Origin: Flavihumibacter rivuli
GTDB lineage: Bacteria > Bacteroidota > Bacteroidia > Chitinophagales > Chitinophagaceae
Direction: 5' to 3'
Length of the DNA: 64,000 nt
Assembly (NCBI RefSeq): GCF_018595685.2
Contig: NZ_CP092334.1
Location: forward strand, 462,001 to 526,000
The stretch's first letter is position 1. Every line of letters begins with the position of its first letter. Positions 1 through 10,109 of this stretch are shown here, in pieces. Below the pieces are notes generated by a model. That model saw only the letters and a program-made list of their open reading frames with translations. It was not told the DNA's origin and ran no database searches. The position numbers and the translations under genes are program-made.

Positions 1-1
1 C

Positions 2-1396
2 AGTTTTGACCTAGTTAAAGCTGCTGCAAAGTCCAAATGGAATGAAGCCTTGTCGAGGATCAGCTTCAACGCAGATGGGCAGACGAAGAAGGTCTTCTAT
101 ACGGCCATGTACCATAGCATGTTCGCTCCCTCCGTTTTCAATGATGTAAATGGTGATTACCTCGGTACAGATAAAAAGGTATATGCCAAAGCCGGATTTA
201 CCAATTACACGACCTTTTCGCTTTGGGATACCTACAGGGCCCTGCATCCATTGTATACCATTACGCAGCCGGAGCGGGTGAATGATATGGTGAAGACCTT
301 CCTGGCCATTTACCAGCAACAGGGCAGGTTGCCGGTTTGGCACCTGATGGGTAATGAGACCAATACCATGAACGGGAATCATTCCATCCCGGTGATGGTA
401 GATGCCTATCTCAAGGGATTCCGGGATTACGATACTGTTTTGGCTTATGAGGCAATAAGGAAAACAGCCATGCAGCAACGTGATGGCATGAACTATATCC
501 AGCAGTTGAAGTATATCCCGGCAGACAGCCTTTTTGAATCCGTAGCGAATGCATTGGAATATGCGATAGACGATTGGTGTGTGGCACAAATGGCCAGGGC
601 CATGGGCAAGGAGGATGACTATGCCTACTTCACTAAAAGGGCTGAATTATACAAGCAATACTTTGATTCAAACAGGCAATTCATGAGGGGAAAGTTGGCG
701 AATGGACAATGGCGCGAACCTTTCGATCCTTTTTCCTCTTCCCATCGTAAGGATGATTATGTGGAAGGCAATGCCTGGCAATACACCTGGCTGGTTCCCC
801 ATGATCCCCATGGCCTGATCGGGTTGTTCGGCGGGGATAAGGCTTTCACGAATAAACTGGACTCCCTATTTGTAGTGAGCGGTCATATGGGTAAGGATGC
901 ATCGCCCGATATCAGTGGCTTGATCGGCCAATATGCCCAAGGTAATGAGCCCAACCACCATATTCCCTATCTCTATGCCTTTGCCGGCGAACAATGGAAG
1001 ACCGCTTCCCTGGTTCGGCAGATCGCGGATACCTTCTATACTGCAAAACCCGACGGGATTTGTGGTAACGAAGACCTTGGGCAGATGTCGGCCTGGTACA
1101 TCTTCTCTTCCATGGGCTTTTACCCGGTTAATCCTGCCAATGGGACCTATGTATTGGGAAGCCCGTTGATGGACAAGGCTACCATCAGGCTGGGAGGCAA
1201 CAAAAGTTTCACCATAATAGCTAAGAACAATAGTAAAGGGAATAAGTACATCCAGAAAGTTGAATATAACGGTAAGGAATATTCGAAAACCTATATTACC
1301 CACGATATGATCAGGAGTGGAGGGGAGTTGACCTTGTATATGGGCCCTGCGCCAAATAAGCAATGGGGCGTAAGGAAAGAGGACCGGCCGGGATGA
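2..1396 (+). CDS. GH92 alpha-mannosidase, 5'-truncated by window edge
   Basis: The reading frame is open from base 2 with no credible start, so the N-terminal beta-sandwich domain lies outside the window; about 465 C-terminal residues remain. They form the (alpha/alpha)6 catalytic part of glycoside hydrolase family 92, calcium-dependent exo-alpha-mannosidases that trim N-glycans or yeast-type mannan. Visible signatures are TFSLWDTYRALHPLY, a WHLMGNETNTMNG stretch and, near the C-terminus, GNEDLGQMSAWYIFSSMGF, which carries the conserved acidic residues of the family. A second GH92 follows 72 bp downstream, then a GH125 and a ROK kinase on the same strand. Linkage specificity (1,2, 1,3, 1,4 or 1,6) cannot be read from sequence. 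The family call is secure. Confidence 0.93.
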   Translation, partial: SFDLVKAAAKSKWNEALSRISFNADGQTKKVFYTAMYHSMFAPSVFNDVNGDYLGTDKKVYAKAGFTNYTTFSLWDTYRALHPLYTITQPERVNDMVKTFLAIYQQQGRLPVWHLMGNETNTMNGNHSIPVMVDAYLKGFRDYDTVLAYEAIRKTAMQQRDGMNYIQQLKYIPADSLFESVANALEYAIDDWCVAQMARAMGKEDDYAYFTKRAELYKQYFDSNRQFMRGKLANGQWREPFDPFSSSHRKDDYVEGNAWQYTWLVPHDPHGLIGLFGGDKAFTNKLDSLFVVSGHMGKDASPDISGLIGQYAQGNEPNHHIPYLYAFAGEQWKTASLVRQIADTFYTAKPDGICGNEDLGQMSAWYIFSSMGFYPVNPANGTYVLGSPLMDKATIRLGGNKSFTIIAKNNSKGNKYIQKVEYNGKEYSKTYITHDMIRSGGELTLYMGPAPNKQWGVRKEDRPG

Positions 1397-1468
1397 TACC
1401 CGGTTGTAATGGTATTGTTTTTTGACTCAATGGATGAAAAATAAAATTGACAATCTGAAAATACGAAT

Positions 1469-3754
1469 ATGAAAAGACCAGGAATTCTATTGGCAGGGTT
1501 GATATCACTGGTGTCGGGAATTAAAGCGCAGGTTAATGGCTTTGATCCTGTTGAGTTGGTCAATCCGCTCATGGGAACGCAATCCCTATTCAGCCTTTCT
1601 AACGGGAATACCTATCCGGCCATCGCAAGGCCATGGGGGATGAATTTCTGGACTCCCCAGACCGGTAAGATGGGCGATGGATGGGCCTACGTATACACTG
1701 CAGAAAAGATCAGGGGTTTCAAACAAACCCACCAGCCTTCCCCCTGGATGAATGATTATGGCCAGTTCTCCATCATGCCCGTTACGGGTAAGCTACAGTT
1801 CAACCAGGACAAACGGGCGAGTTGGTTCAGTCATAAGGCAGAGGTGGTGAAGCCCCATTATTATAGCGTTTACCTGGCCGATCATGATGTGACCACGGAA
1901 CTTACCGCCACAGAAAGGGCCGCACAGTTCAGGATCAGTTTTCCTACAACCGATAGCGCTTTCATAGTGGTGGATGCTTTTGACAATGGATCCTATATAA
2001 AGATCCTTCCTGCGGAAAGGAAGATTGTTGGCTATACCACCCGTAACAGCGGAGGGGTTACCGCCAACTTCAGGAACTATTTTGTTTTGCAATTTGATAA
2101 ATCGTTTTCGCAAGCCCATACCTGGCATGATTCAGTTCTGGTGAAAAGTGGCTTGGAGATGAAGGCCGATCATGCAGGAGCAGTAGTGGCCTTTTCCACC
2201 AGGAAAGGAGAGCCTGTCCATGTGAAAGTAGCTTCTTCCTTCATCAGCCTGGATCAGGCTGAGCGGAACCTGGTGAATGAGGTGGGCAACCAGGGATTTG
2301 ATGCCACTGTCAATGCTTCTAAGAAAGAGTGGAACAAGGTGCTGGGCAGGGTAAAGGCTGAAGGCGGAACTACAGAGCAACTCAGGACCTTCTATTCCTG
2401 CCTTTACCGGACCGTATGTTTTCCGCAGAAGCATTATGAACTGGATGCGGCCGGGAAACCCATGCATTATAGTCCTTATACAGGTGAGGTGTTACCTGGT
2501 TATTTCTATGCCGGCACCGGCTTCTGGGATACCTTCAGGGCCCTGTACCCGTTGCTGAACCTGCTTTATCCATCCATTAATGTGGAGATGCAGGAAGGAT
2601 TGGTGAATGCCTATAAGGAGGGCGGTTACCTTCCTGAATGGTCCAGCCCGGGATTCCGGAATGTGATGGTAGGCAATAACTCTGCATCGGTAGTGGCAGA
2701 TGCCTACCTCAAAGGCCTGCGGGGTTATGATATCCAAACCCTTTATAAGGCATTGCTGCATGGCGCAAATAGTGAAGGCCCGATGGATGCAGTAGGAAGA
2801 AGGGGGGTGAAGTACTATAATGAATTGGGTTATGTTCCATACGACGTCAAGATCAACGAGAACGCGGCACGTACCCTTGAATATGCCTATGATGATTTTA
2901 CCATCTGGCAGTTGGCCAAGGCGCTGAACCGTCCTAAGGAGGAGATCGCGCTTTATGAAAAACGGATGCTCAATTACCGGAACCTATACGATCCTGCATT
3001 CAAGTTGATGCACGGCAGGATGAAGGATGGAAGTTTCTCACCCAATTTCAATCCATTCAAATGGGGGGATGCTTTTACTGAAGGGAATAGCTGGCACTAT
3101 AGCTGGAGTGTATTCCATGATATCCAGGGACTCATTAACCTGATGGGCGGGGAGAAGGAATTCGTTTCCATGCTCGATTCTGTCTTCAGCATGCCACCCG
3201 CTTTTGATGATTCCTATTATGGATTCCCCATCCATGAGATCCGGGAAATGCAGATCATGAACATGGGCCAGTATGCGCATGGCAACCAGCCGATCCAGCA
3301 CATGATCTACCTCTACAATTATGCCGGACAACCCTGGAAGACGCAATACTGGACCAGGGAGGTGATGAACCGCCTGTACAAGCCTGAACCGGATGGCTAT
3401 TGCGGGGATGAGGACAATGGCCAGACCTCTGCCTGGTATATTTTTTCCGCTATGGGTTTTTATCCTGTATGTCCGGGAACCGACCAATACGTGTTGGGTG
3501 CCCCACTTTTCAGGAAACTCACCCTGCAACTAGAGAATGGCAAACAGGTCCTGATCAATGCCGCTGCGAATTCAGCTACTAACAAATATGTACAAACGCT
3601 TTTCTGGAATGGCCGTCAATACGACAAGAACTTTATCAGCCATTTCGACCTGTTAAAGGGTGCCAGCCTTGATTTCAGGATGGCTTCGATTCCCAATAAA
3701 AAACGTGGTGTTGATGCATCCGCTTATCCCTATTCCTATTCAACCAAAAAATAA
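1469..3754 (+). CDS. GH92 alpha-1,2/1,3-type mannosidase, full length
   Basis: 761 residues, the usual size for GH92. A Sec signal peptide (MKRPGILLAGLISLVSGIKA, no lipobox) predicts a periplasmic enzyme. The N-terminal beta-sandwich begins with LVNPLMGTQSLFSLSNGNTYP, a typical GH92 opening; the catalytic helical domain contains FWDTFRALYPLLNLLYPS and GDEDNGQTSAWYIFSAMGF. It is a diverged paralogue of the gene before it, so the two probably act on different linkages of one glycan. It ends 4 bp before the GH125 start, indicating co-transcription. Exact linkage is unknown. Confidence 0.95.
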   Translation: MKRPGILLAGLISLVSGIKAQVNGFDPVELVNPLMGTQSLFSLSNGNTYPAIARPWGMNFWTPQTGKMGDGWAYVYTAEKIRGFKQTHQPSPWMNDYGQFSIMPVTGKLQFNQDKRASWFSHKAEVVKPHYYSVYLADHDVTTELTATERAAQFRISFPTTDSAFIVVDAFDNGSYIKILPAERKIVGYTTRNSGGVTANFRNYFVLQFDKSFSQAHTWHDSVLVKSGLEMKADHAGAVVAFSTRKGEPVHVKVASSFISLDQAERNLVNEVGNQGFDATVNASKKEWNKVLGRVKAEGGTTEQLRTFYSCLYRTVCFPQKHYELDAAGKPMHYSPYTGEVLPGYFYAGTGFWDTFRALYPLLNLLYPSINVEMQEGLVNAYKEGGYLPEWSSPGFRNVMVGNNSASVVADAYLKGLRGYDIQTLYKALLHGANSEGPMDAVGRRGVKYYNELGYVPYDVKINENAARTLEYAYDDFTIWQLAKALNRPKEEIALYEKRMLNYRNLYDPAFKLMHGRMKDGSFSPNFNPFKWGDAFTEGNSWHYSWSVFHDIQGLINLMGGEKEFVSMLDSVFSMPPAFDDSYYGFPIHEIREMQIMNMGQYAHGNQPIQHMIYLYNYAGQPWKTQYWTREVMNRLYKPEPDGYCGDEDNGQTSAWYIFSAMGFYPVCPGTDQYVLGAPLFRKLTLQLENGKQVLINAAANSATNKYVQTLFWNGRQYDKNFISHFDLLKGASLDFRMASIPNKKRGVDASAYPYSYSTKK

Positions 3755-3758
3755 TTCC

Positions 3759-5195
3759 ATGCAATCGAGAAGAAAATTCATTCAGCATACAGGGGCACTG
3801 GCAACCGGTTTGTTCCTGCAACAGTCGGGGGCATTTGCCTTCTCTGCCCAGGGTTATGAGTCGAAGCGCCCTCCGTTGGCAGAAAGGAAATTCACCAGTG
3901 AAGCTGTGGAGGCCACCATTGTACGGTTAAAAAAGCAAATCGCTGATCCTGAACTGGGTTGGTTGTTTGAGAACTGTTTCCCCAACACCCTGGATACAAC
4001 GGTTGAATATGAGGAGCCGAATGGTGTACCGGATACTTACGTGATCACGGGTGATATTGATGCCATGTGGTTGCGCGATAGTACGGCACAGGTATGGCCC
4101 TACCTGCCCCTGGTGAAGGGCGATGCCAAACTCAGGTTACTGATAGAAGGGGTGATCAATCGCCAGAAGCACAGTATTATCCTTGATCCTTACGCTAATG
4201 CTTTTTACAAGGATGTAAAGAAGGAGAGCGAATGGAAGCACGACCTCACCACTATGCAACCCGGTATCCATGAGCGGAAATGGGAGATCGATTCATTATG
4301 TTATCCCATCCGCCTGGCACACCAGTTCTGGAAGACCACGGGGGTTACACGCCCTTTTGATACCGCATGGGTGAAGAGCATTGAACTGACCGTGAAGACA
4401 TTCAAAGAACAACAACGCAAGAACGGCGATGGTCCTTATACCTTCCAGCGCACCACAGCCTGGGCAACAGATGGCGTACCCCTTGCCGGCTATGGCTATC
4501 CTGTGAAGCCGGTGGGCCTGATCTGCTCCATCTTCCGTCCCAGCGATGATGCCACTATTTATCCCTTCCTGGTGCCGGCCAATTTCTTCGCTATAGTTTC
4601 CCTTCGCCAGGCAGCAGAAATGTTGAACTCCATCCACAAGAATACCCAGCTGGCCAATGAGTGTACTGCCCTGGCCAATGAAGTGGAGAAGGCTTTGCAA
4701 CAATTTGCTATCATCAATCACCAGCAGTTCGGTAAAGTGTACGCCTATGAGGTGAATGGATTTGGCAGCTTCAACCTGATGGATGATGCCAATGTGCCCA
4801 GCCTGCTTTCACTGCCTTACCTGAATGCTGTTAAGAACACTGACCCGATCTATCGAAATACCAGGAAACTGTTGCTTTCGGAGAATAATCCATTCTTCTT
4901 CAAAGGGAAGGTAGCTGAAGGCATTGGAGGACCCCATGCTGGTATGTTCATGATCTGGCCCTTGAGCATCACCATGCGTGGATTGACCGCAACAACGGGA
5001 GAAGAAGTCCGCCAGTGTTTGCATTATTTGAAGTCCACCCATGGTGGTACAGGATTCATGCATGAATCCTTCCATAAGGATGATGCCAGTAAATTCACCA
5101 GGAAATGGTTTGCCTGGGCAAATACCTTGTTTGGTGAACTGGTATTGCATACCAGCCAGCAATACCCACAAATCTTAAGCCTTAAATCTATCTGA
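3759..5195 (+). CDS. GH125 exo-alpha-1,6-mannosidase, Tat-exported
   Basis: 478 residues from the ATG at 3759; the frame is open further upstream, but that would overlap the GH92 gene and lose the signal. The N-terminus MQSRRKFIQHTGALATGLF is a twin-arginine signal. The body matches glycoside hydrolase family 125 (Mug157-like), metal-independent exo-alpha-1,6-mannosidases: DAMWLRDSTAQVWPY early, HERKWEIDSLCYP centrally (likely holding the catalytic acid Asp) and GTGFMHESFHKDD late (likely holding the base Glu). It starts 4 bp after a GH92 and its stop overlaps the next ATG by one base. GH92 plus GH125 together can dismantle branched mannan down to mannose. Confidence 0.93.
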   Translation: MQSRRKFIQHTGALATGLFLQQSGAFAFSAQGYESKRPPLAERKFTSEAVEATIVRLKKQIADPELGWLFENCFPNTLDTTVEYEEPNGVPDTYVITGDIDAMWLRDSTAQVWPYLPLVKGDAKLRLLIEGVINRQKHSIILDPYANAFYKDVKKESEWKHDLTTMQPGIHERKWEIDSLCYPIRLAHQFWKTTGVTRPFDTAWVKSIELTVKTFKEQQRKNGDGPYTFQRTTAWATDGVPLAGYGYPVKPVGLICSIFRPSDDATIYPFLVPANFFAIVSLRQAAEMLNSIHKNTQLANECTALANEVEKALQQFAIINHQQFGKVYAYEVNGFGSFNLMDDANVPSLLSLPYLNAVKNTDPIYRNTRKLLLSENNPFFFKGKVAEGIGGPHAGMFMIWPLSITMRGLTATTGEEVRQCLHYLKSTHGGTGFMHESFHKDDASKFTRKWFAWANTLFGELVLHTSQQYPQILSLKSI

Positions 5196-6109
5196 TGAAA
5201 AAACAACTGATCCTGACCATTGATGTTGGGGGAACACATGTAACCACCGCTCTGATTGACCTTGGTGAAAGGTCAGTGGTGGAAGGAAGTTTGGCCAGGG
5301 AATATTTTGATTCCAACCTTCCAAAGGATACTGTCTTACAGCACTGGCTAAACGCCATTAACCATGCCATGGCATGGTCTGGTGATCATGAACTGGAAGG
5401 GGTCGGGATCTGTATGCCAGGTCCATTTGATTACCAGCAGGGGATATGCTGGATAAAGGACCAGGATAAGTATGAACATTTCTACGGGGTGAATATCAGG
5501 GAAGAGCTTAGGAATTTATTAGGGTTCTCCCTTTCCTTTCCCATATTATTTGAAAATGATGCGGCCTGTTTTGGCAAGGGTGAGGTACTTCGGCTTCCCG
5601 CCCTGCAAAGGCAAAGGGTGATCGCCATGACCCTGGGAACGGGACTGGGGGGGTGTTTCATTGAGAATGGACTAGTGCTCACCGATGACCCCAGGGTGAC
5701 CAAGGGAGGGGAGTTGTATTACCTTCCCTATCGGGATGGTATAGCCGAAGATTATATTTCTACCCGTGCCCTGGTGAATGCCTATCACCAGCTGACTGGT
5801 ATACAACTGCCGAATGCAAAGGAAATAGCAGACAGGGCAAGGAGCGGTGACAAGGCCGCATTGGAATGTTTCCACCAAATGGGAATTGCCATTGGGGAAG
5901 TGTTGAGGCCTTGGATCAATAGTTTTCGTCCGGCAAGCCTGGTGCTTGGTGGTAAGATTTCCATTTCGGCCGACCTCTTCCTGTTGTCGCTGCAACAGGA
6001 ATTGAAGAAGGCAGAGGTTGTGCCTGATGTATTGGTTTCAATAGATAATGAGCTGGCTGCCTTGTTTGGGGCTGCTGCCCTATTTGTTGACCTGGAGCGG
6101 GTGGCTTGA
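5195..6109 (+). CDS. ROK-family sugar kinase
   Basis: 304 residues, cytoplasmic. N-terminal ATP-binding phosphate loop LTIDVGGTHVTTALIDLG and the ROK signature region around MTLGTGLGGCFIENG are clear; NDAACFGKGEV precedes it. The HxCx zinc motif of classical ROK regulators is not obvious and there is no DNA-binding domain, so this is an enzyme. Its ATG overlaps the TGA of the GH125 gene, so mannose or a mannose-containing product released by the upstream mannosidases is the likely substrate (inference); glucose or N-acetylmannosamine are alternatives. No terminator was seen in the 193 bp after it. Confidence 0.85.
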   Translation: MKKQLILTIDVGGTHVTTALIDLGERSVVEGSLAREYFDSNLPKDTVLQHWLNAINHAMAWSGDHELEGVGICMPGPFDYQQGICWIKDQDKYEHFYGVNIREELRNLLGFSLSFPILFENDAACFGKGEVLRLPALQRQRVIAMTLGTGLGGCFIENGLVLTDDPRVTKGGELYYLPYRDGIAEDYISTRALVNAYHQLTGIQLPNAKEIADRARSGDKAALECFHQMGIAIGEVLRPWINSFRPASLVLGGKISISADLFLLSLQQELKKAEVVPDVLVSIDNELAALFGAAALFVDLERVA

Positions 6110-6302
6110 AAAGGCCCGGCTACTCATCAATAAAATCAATTGATGCAAAGGAGTTTATAGCGATAAGTTGTTGTTCGGAAGGCGAATGGGTTTTGATCAG
6201 GTCGGAGTTATTAACCCTTTTTAACAAGAACTTGGATCATTTTGCTAAATCGATTTTTCAATAGTGCTAATTCGTAAATTTAGTAACCTAACGTTTGCGC
6301 CA

Positions 6303-8624
6303 ATGAAAGGAAGAATTATCCTGCTGATCGCTGTTGCCATCAGCGGCATGTCTGTGTGGGTGGGCTGCGCCTCCAACAGTTCGGGAAACGAGGCTGCCAT
6401 ACCGGAGACCATCAGCTACAACTACGATATCCGTCCCATCCTTTCCGACAAATGTTTTGCCTGTCATGGACCCGACCAGAAGAAACAGGAGGCCGGACTG
6501 AGGCTGGACCATCCGGAGTTTGCCTATGCGCCGCTGAGGGAAACCAAAGGGGCTTTTGCCATCGTGCCAGGAAAACCGGAACAGTCTGAACTGATCAAAC
6601 GCATCACCTCCACTGATCCGGGTTACGTGATGCCTACACCTGAATCACATCTCGGGGCATTGACGGAGCGTGAGGTGGAATTGTTTACCGAATGGATCCG
6701 CCAGGGGGCTAAGTATGAACCGCATTGGGCATTTACCCGTCCAGAGAAAGCACCCCTTCCAAAGGTGGCCGATAAGGAATGGCCAAGGAATGCCATTGAT
6801 CATTTCATTTATGAGAAGATGGCTGAACAGGGATTGAGTCCCAATGAAGCCGCCGGTAAGGAATACCTGGTGAAGCGGGTGACCCTGGACCTCACAGGCT
6901 TGTTGCCAACACCGGCACAGGTGGATGCCTTCCTGGCAGACAATCGTCCCGACGCTTATGAACGATATGTGGACCAGTTACTGGCCAGTCCGCAGTATGG
7001 TGAGAAGATGGCCGTGCATTGGCTGGATGTCTCCCGGTATGCGGATAGTTATGGCTACCAGGACGATAATATCCGAACCCAGTGGCCTTATCGCGATTGG
7101 GTGATCCATGCCTTCAATAAGAACATGCCTTATGACCAGTTCATCACCTGGCAACTGGCTGGTGATATGTTGCCGGATGCCGATAAGGAAAAGATACTGG
7201 CCACCGCTTTTCTTCGTAACCACAAGTATACGGAAGAGGGTGGGGTGATCGATGAGGAATACCGGGTGGAATACCTGGTAGATAAAGTAAAAACCTATAC
7301 CAAGGGCGTACTGGCCTTAACTGCCGAATGCGCCCAATGCCACGACCACAAGTATGACCCTATCTCCCAAAAGGATTATTTCCAGCTCTTCGCATTTTTT
7401 AATAATACGAAGGAAATAGGCTACGAAGGGGATGTGAATATTTCCAAACCTGCCAAGAATCCCATTCTTACCCTTACAGATGAAGAGGTAAAGAATGTAT
7501 TGGGTTTCATCAATAAGAAGGATACCGGTAGCCTGATGGTTTCGGTTATGGGTGAACGTGATACCCTCCGTCCCACCTATATCCTTAACCGCGGTGTTTA
7601 TGACCAGCGGGGGGAAGTGGTTCAGCCATCCGCCTTGCGTGCGGTACTGCCCTTCGATACCCTCAAGCTGCCGCGCAACAGGCTAGGCCTGGCGCAATGG
7701 ACGGTAAATAGGAACAACCCGATTACTGCAAGGGTATTCGTGAACCAACTCTGGCAGGAGTTCTTTGGCAGGGGTATTGTAAAAACGACGGGCGACTTTG
7801 GTATGCAAGGCAACCTGCCTTCCCATCCCAAACTGCTGGATTGGCTGGCAGTGGATTTTATGGAGCATGACTGGGATATCAAACGTCTGGTGAGACTGAT
7901 CGTCAGTTCGGCAACCTACCAGCAGTCGGCCAGGGTTTCAGAAAAGCAATTGCAGCGCGACCCCGAGAACATCTATCTCTCCCGAGCCCCACGCACCAAG
8001 GTAAAAGCAGAGTTCGTGCGTGATATAGTTTTGGGGAGCAGTGGTTTGCTGAATAAGGAAATTGGTGGCCCAAGTGTGAAGCCCTACCAGCCAAAAGGTT
8101 TGTGGGAAGCGGGAACATCCGGCAGGGGAGTGCTGGCTACCTACAAGCAGGATCATGGGAATGAATTGTACCGGAGAGGCATGTATACCTTCATCAAGCT
8201 GACCCTTCCCCCGCCATCCATGATCATCTTCGATGCCAGCAACCGTGACCAGTGCGAGGTAAAGAGGACCAGTACCAATACCCCTTTACAGGCATTGGTG
8301 ATGATGAATGACCCCACCGTACTGGAAGCATCCCGTGTGTTGGCGCAGCAACTGGTGGTGCAGTCCACTGATGATGCAGCCAATATCACCACTGCCTTCA
8401 GGGCTATCCTCTGCCGTAAGCCTTCAACCAAAGAGATGGATATCCTGGGCAAGTATTTTAAGGAGGAACTGGCTTTGTACAGTTCTGGTAAACTAGCCCC
8501 GGAAAAACTCCTTGGCATAGGGGAGTGGCCACAGGTGAAAGGCGCCGATGCCAATCGTTCCGTGGCACTTATGAAAGTCATCACCACTATTTATAACATG
8601 GAAGAAGCCATCACTAAATCATAG
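6303..8624 (+). CDS. Planctomycete-type c-cytochrome lipoprotein, DUF1549/DUF1553 (PSD1)
   Basis: 773 residues from the ATG at 6303; an in-frame upstream start at 6264 would spoil the signal peptide. Signal peptide with lipobox VWVGC (Cys22). Domains in order: PSCyt1 with haem motif CFACH (Cys51), DUF1549 with a second motif CAQCH followed by DHKYDPISQKDY, then DUF1553. Families of this architecture are abundant in Planctomycetes and recur in Bacteroidota next to DUF1501 genes, as here 5 bp downstream. Two CxxCH motifs imply covalently bound haem and extracytoplasmic electron transfer. The substrate is unknown; sugar or amine oxidation has been speculated for such clusters but nothing here proves it. 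Confidence 0.88.
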   Translation: MKGRIILLIAVAISGMSVWVGCASNSSGNEAAIPETISYNYDIRPILSDKCFACHGPDQKKQEAGLRLDHPEFAYAPLRETKGAFAIVPGKPEQSELIKRITSTDPGYVMPTPESHLGALTEREVELFTEWIRQGAKYEPHWAFTRPEKAPLPKVADKEWPRNAIDHFIYEKMAEQGLSPNEAAGKEYLVKRVTLDLTGLLPTPAQVDAFLADNRPDAYERYVDQLLASPQYGEKMAVHWLDVSRYADSYGYQDDNIRTQWPYRDWVIHAFNKNMPYDQFITWQLAGDMLPDADKEKILATAFLRNHKYTEEGGVIDEEYRVEYLVDKVKTYTKGVLALTAECAQCHDHKYDPISQKDYFQLFAFFNNTKEIGYEGDVNISKPAKNPILTLTDEEVKNVLGFINKKDTGSLMVSVMGERDTLRPTYILNRGVYDQRGEVVQPSALRAVLPFDTLKLPRNRLGLAQWTVNRNNPITARVFVNQLWQEFFGRGIVKTTGDFGMQGNLPSHPKLLDWLAVDFMEHDWDIKRLVRLIVSSATYQQSARVSEKQLQRDPENIYLSRAPRTKVKAEFVRDIVLGSSGLLNKEIGGPSVKPYQPKGLWEAGTSGRGVLATYKQDHGNELYRRGMYTFIKLTLPPPSMIIFDASNRDQCEVKRTSTNTPLQALVMMNDPTVLEASRVLAQQLVVQSTDDAANITTAFRAILCRKPSTKEMDILGKYFKEELALYSSGKLAPEKLLGIGEWPQVKGADANRSVALMKVITTIYNMEEAITKS

Positions 8625-8629
8625 TTATT

Positions 8630-10078
8630 ATGGAAAAGGAATTCCTTGAATACGGCTTAAGCATGAATCGTCGCCGCTTCCTCACCAGCCTGGGAATGGG
8701 GATCGGTGGTGCGGCATTGGGATCTTTGCTGGTTCCTGACCTTTTTGGCAGCAGGGCTGAGGAAGAAATGGTGATGGCCGGTCTTCCCCATTTTGCTCCC
8801 AAGGCCAAGCGGATCATCTACCTGTTCCAGAATGGGGCACCATCACAACTCGATCTGTTCGACTACAAGCCCACGCTGGAAAAGATGTTCGGGGAAGACC
8901 TCCCTGCATCAGTTCGGATGGGCCAACGTTTAACAGGTATGACCGCTGACCAGACCAAATTCCCGCTGGCGGCATCCATGTTCAAGTTCAACCAATATGG
9001 ACAACACCGGGCATGGATAAGCGAGCTGCTTCCCCATACCGCCAAAGTGGTGGATGACCTTTGCATCATCAGGAGCCTTTATACGGAAGCGATCAATCAT
9101 GACCCTGCACTGACCTTCTTCCAGACAGGTGCACAAGTGGGTAACCGTCCCAGTATGGGGGCCTGGCTGAGCTATGGATTGGGCAGTGAGAACAAGAACC
9201 TTCCTGCATTTTGCGTGCTGTTATCGAAAGGAAAAGGCAATGGGCAGGGTGTGTATTCCAAGCTCTGGACCAATGGTTTTCTGGATTCTGTTCACCAGGG
9301 TGTGCAGTTCAGCAGTGGTGAAAATCCTGTATTATACCTGAACAACCCGGATGGTATGGACAAAGCTGACAGGCGTAATATGCTGGATAAACTGGCAGAG
9401 CTGAATGAAAGCAGTTTTGAGACGTTCGGCGATCCAGAGATCAAAGCGAAAGTGCAGCAATATGAAATGGCCTATCGTATGCAAACGGCAGTACCCGAAG
9501 TGACCGACCTAAGCAAGGAACCCGAACATATCGTTAAGTTATATGGTCCCGATTGCCTGGTGCCCGGAACCTATGCAGCCAATTGCCTGCTGGCCAGGAA
9601 ACTGTCTGAGAGCGGGGTCCGTTTTGTACAATTGTACCACCAGGGCTGGGATGGACATAATAACCTTCCCTCCGAGATCAAGGGGCAATGCCTGGATACC
9701 GACCAGGCATCCGCCGCGCTGATCACAGACCTGAAGCAGCGGGGATTGCTGGATGAAACATTGGTGATCTGGGGCGGTGAGTTTGGCCGGACCAATTATT
9801 GCCAGGGGCCGCTCACGAAGGAAAACTATGGCCGCGACCATCACCCGCGTTGTTTCACCATGTGGATGGCCGGTGGCGGCGTTAAGCCCGGCGTTTATGG
9901 CGAAACAGATGAGTTCGGTTACAATATCGTTGCCAACCCCGTGCATATCCACGACTTCCATGCAACAGCCCTGCACCTGATGGGACTCGACCATGAGAAG
10001 CTGGTCTATAAGCACCTTGGCCGCCGCTACCGGTTGACCGATGTAGCCGGTAAGGTTGTAAAGGATATTATCGCATAA
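8630..10078 (+). CDS. DUF1501 exported protein, sulfatase/phosphatase-like fold
   Basis: 482 residues. An N-terminal twin-arginine signal (MNRRRFLTSLGMGIGGAALG, starting at residue 12) follows a short extension; the start could equally be that internal ATG at 8663. The body is DUF1501, distantly related to the alkaline-phosphatase/sulfatase superfamily: RIIYLFQNGAPSQLDLFDYK near the start, LVIWGGEFGRTNY and GRDHHPRCFTMWMAGGGV toward the end, residues that could bind metal. It lies 5 bp after the DUF1549/DUF1553 cytochrome, the partner with which the family almost always occurs. Activity is not established for the family. Confidence 0.9.
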   Translation: MEKEFLEYGLSMNRRRFLTSLGMGIGGAALGSLLVPDLFGSRAEEEMVMAGLPHFAPKAKRIIYLFQNGAPSQLDLFDYKPTLEKMFGEDLPASVRMGQRLTGMTADQTKFPLAASMFKFNQYGQHRAWISELLPHTAKVVDDLCIIRSLYTEAINHDPALTFFQTGAQVGNRPSMGAWLSYGLGSENKNLPAFCVLLSKGKGNGQGVYSKLWTNGFLDSVHQGVQFSSGENPVLYLNNPDGMDKADRRNMLDKLAELNESSFETFGDPEIKAKVQQYEMAYRMQTAVPEVTDLSKEPEHIVKLYGPDCLVPGTYAANCLLARKLSESGVRFVQLYHQGWDGHNNLPSEIKGQCLDTDQASAALITDLKQRGLLDETLVIWGGEFGRTNYCQGPLTKENYGRDHHPRCFTMWMAGGGVKPGVYGETDEFGYNIVANPVHIHDFHATALHLMGLDHEKLVYKHLGRRYRLTDVAGKVVKDIIA

Positions 10079-10109
10079 GCCTCTTCGTTATAACCCTTAA
10101 ACCATCAGG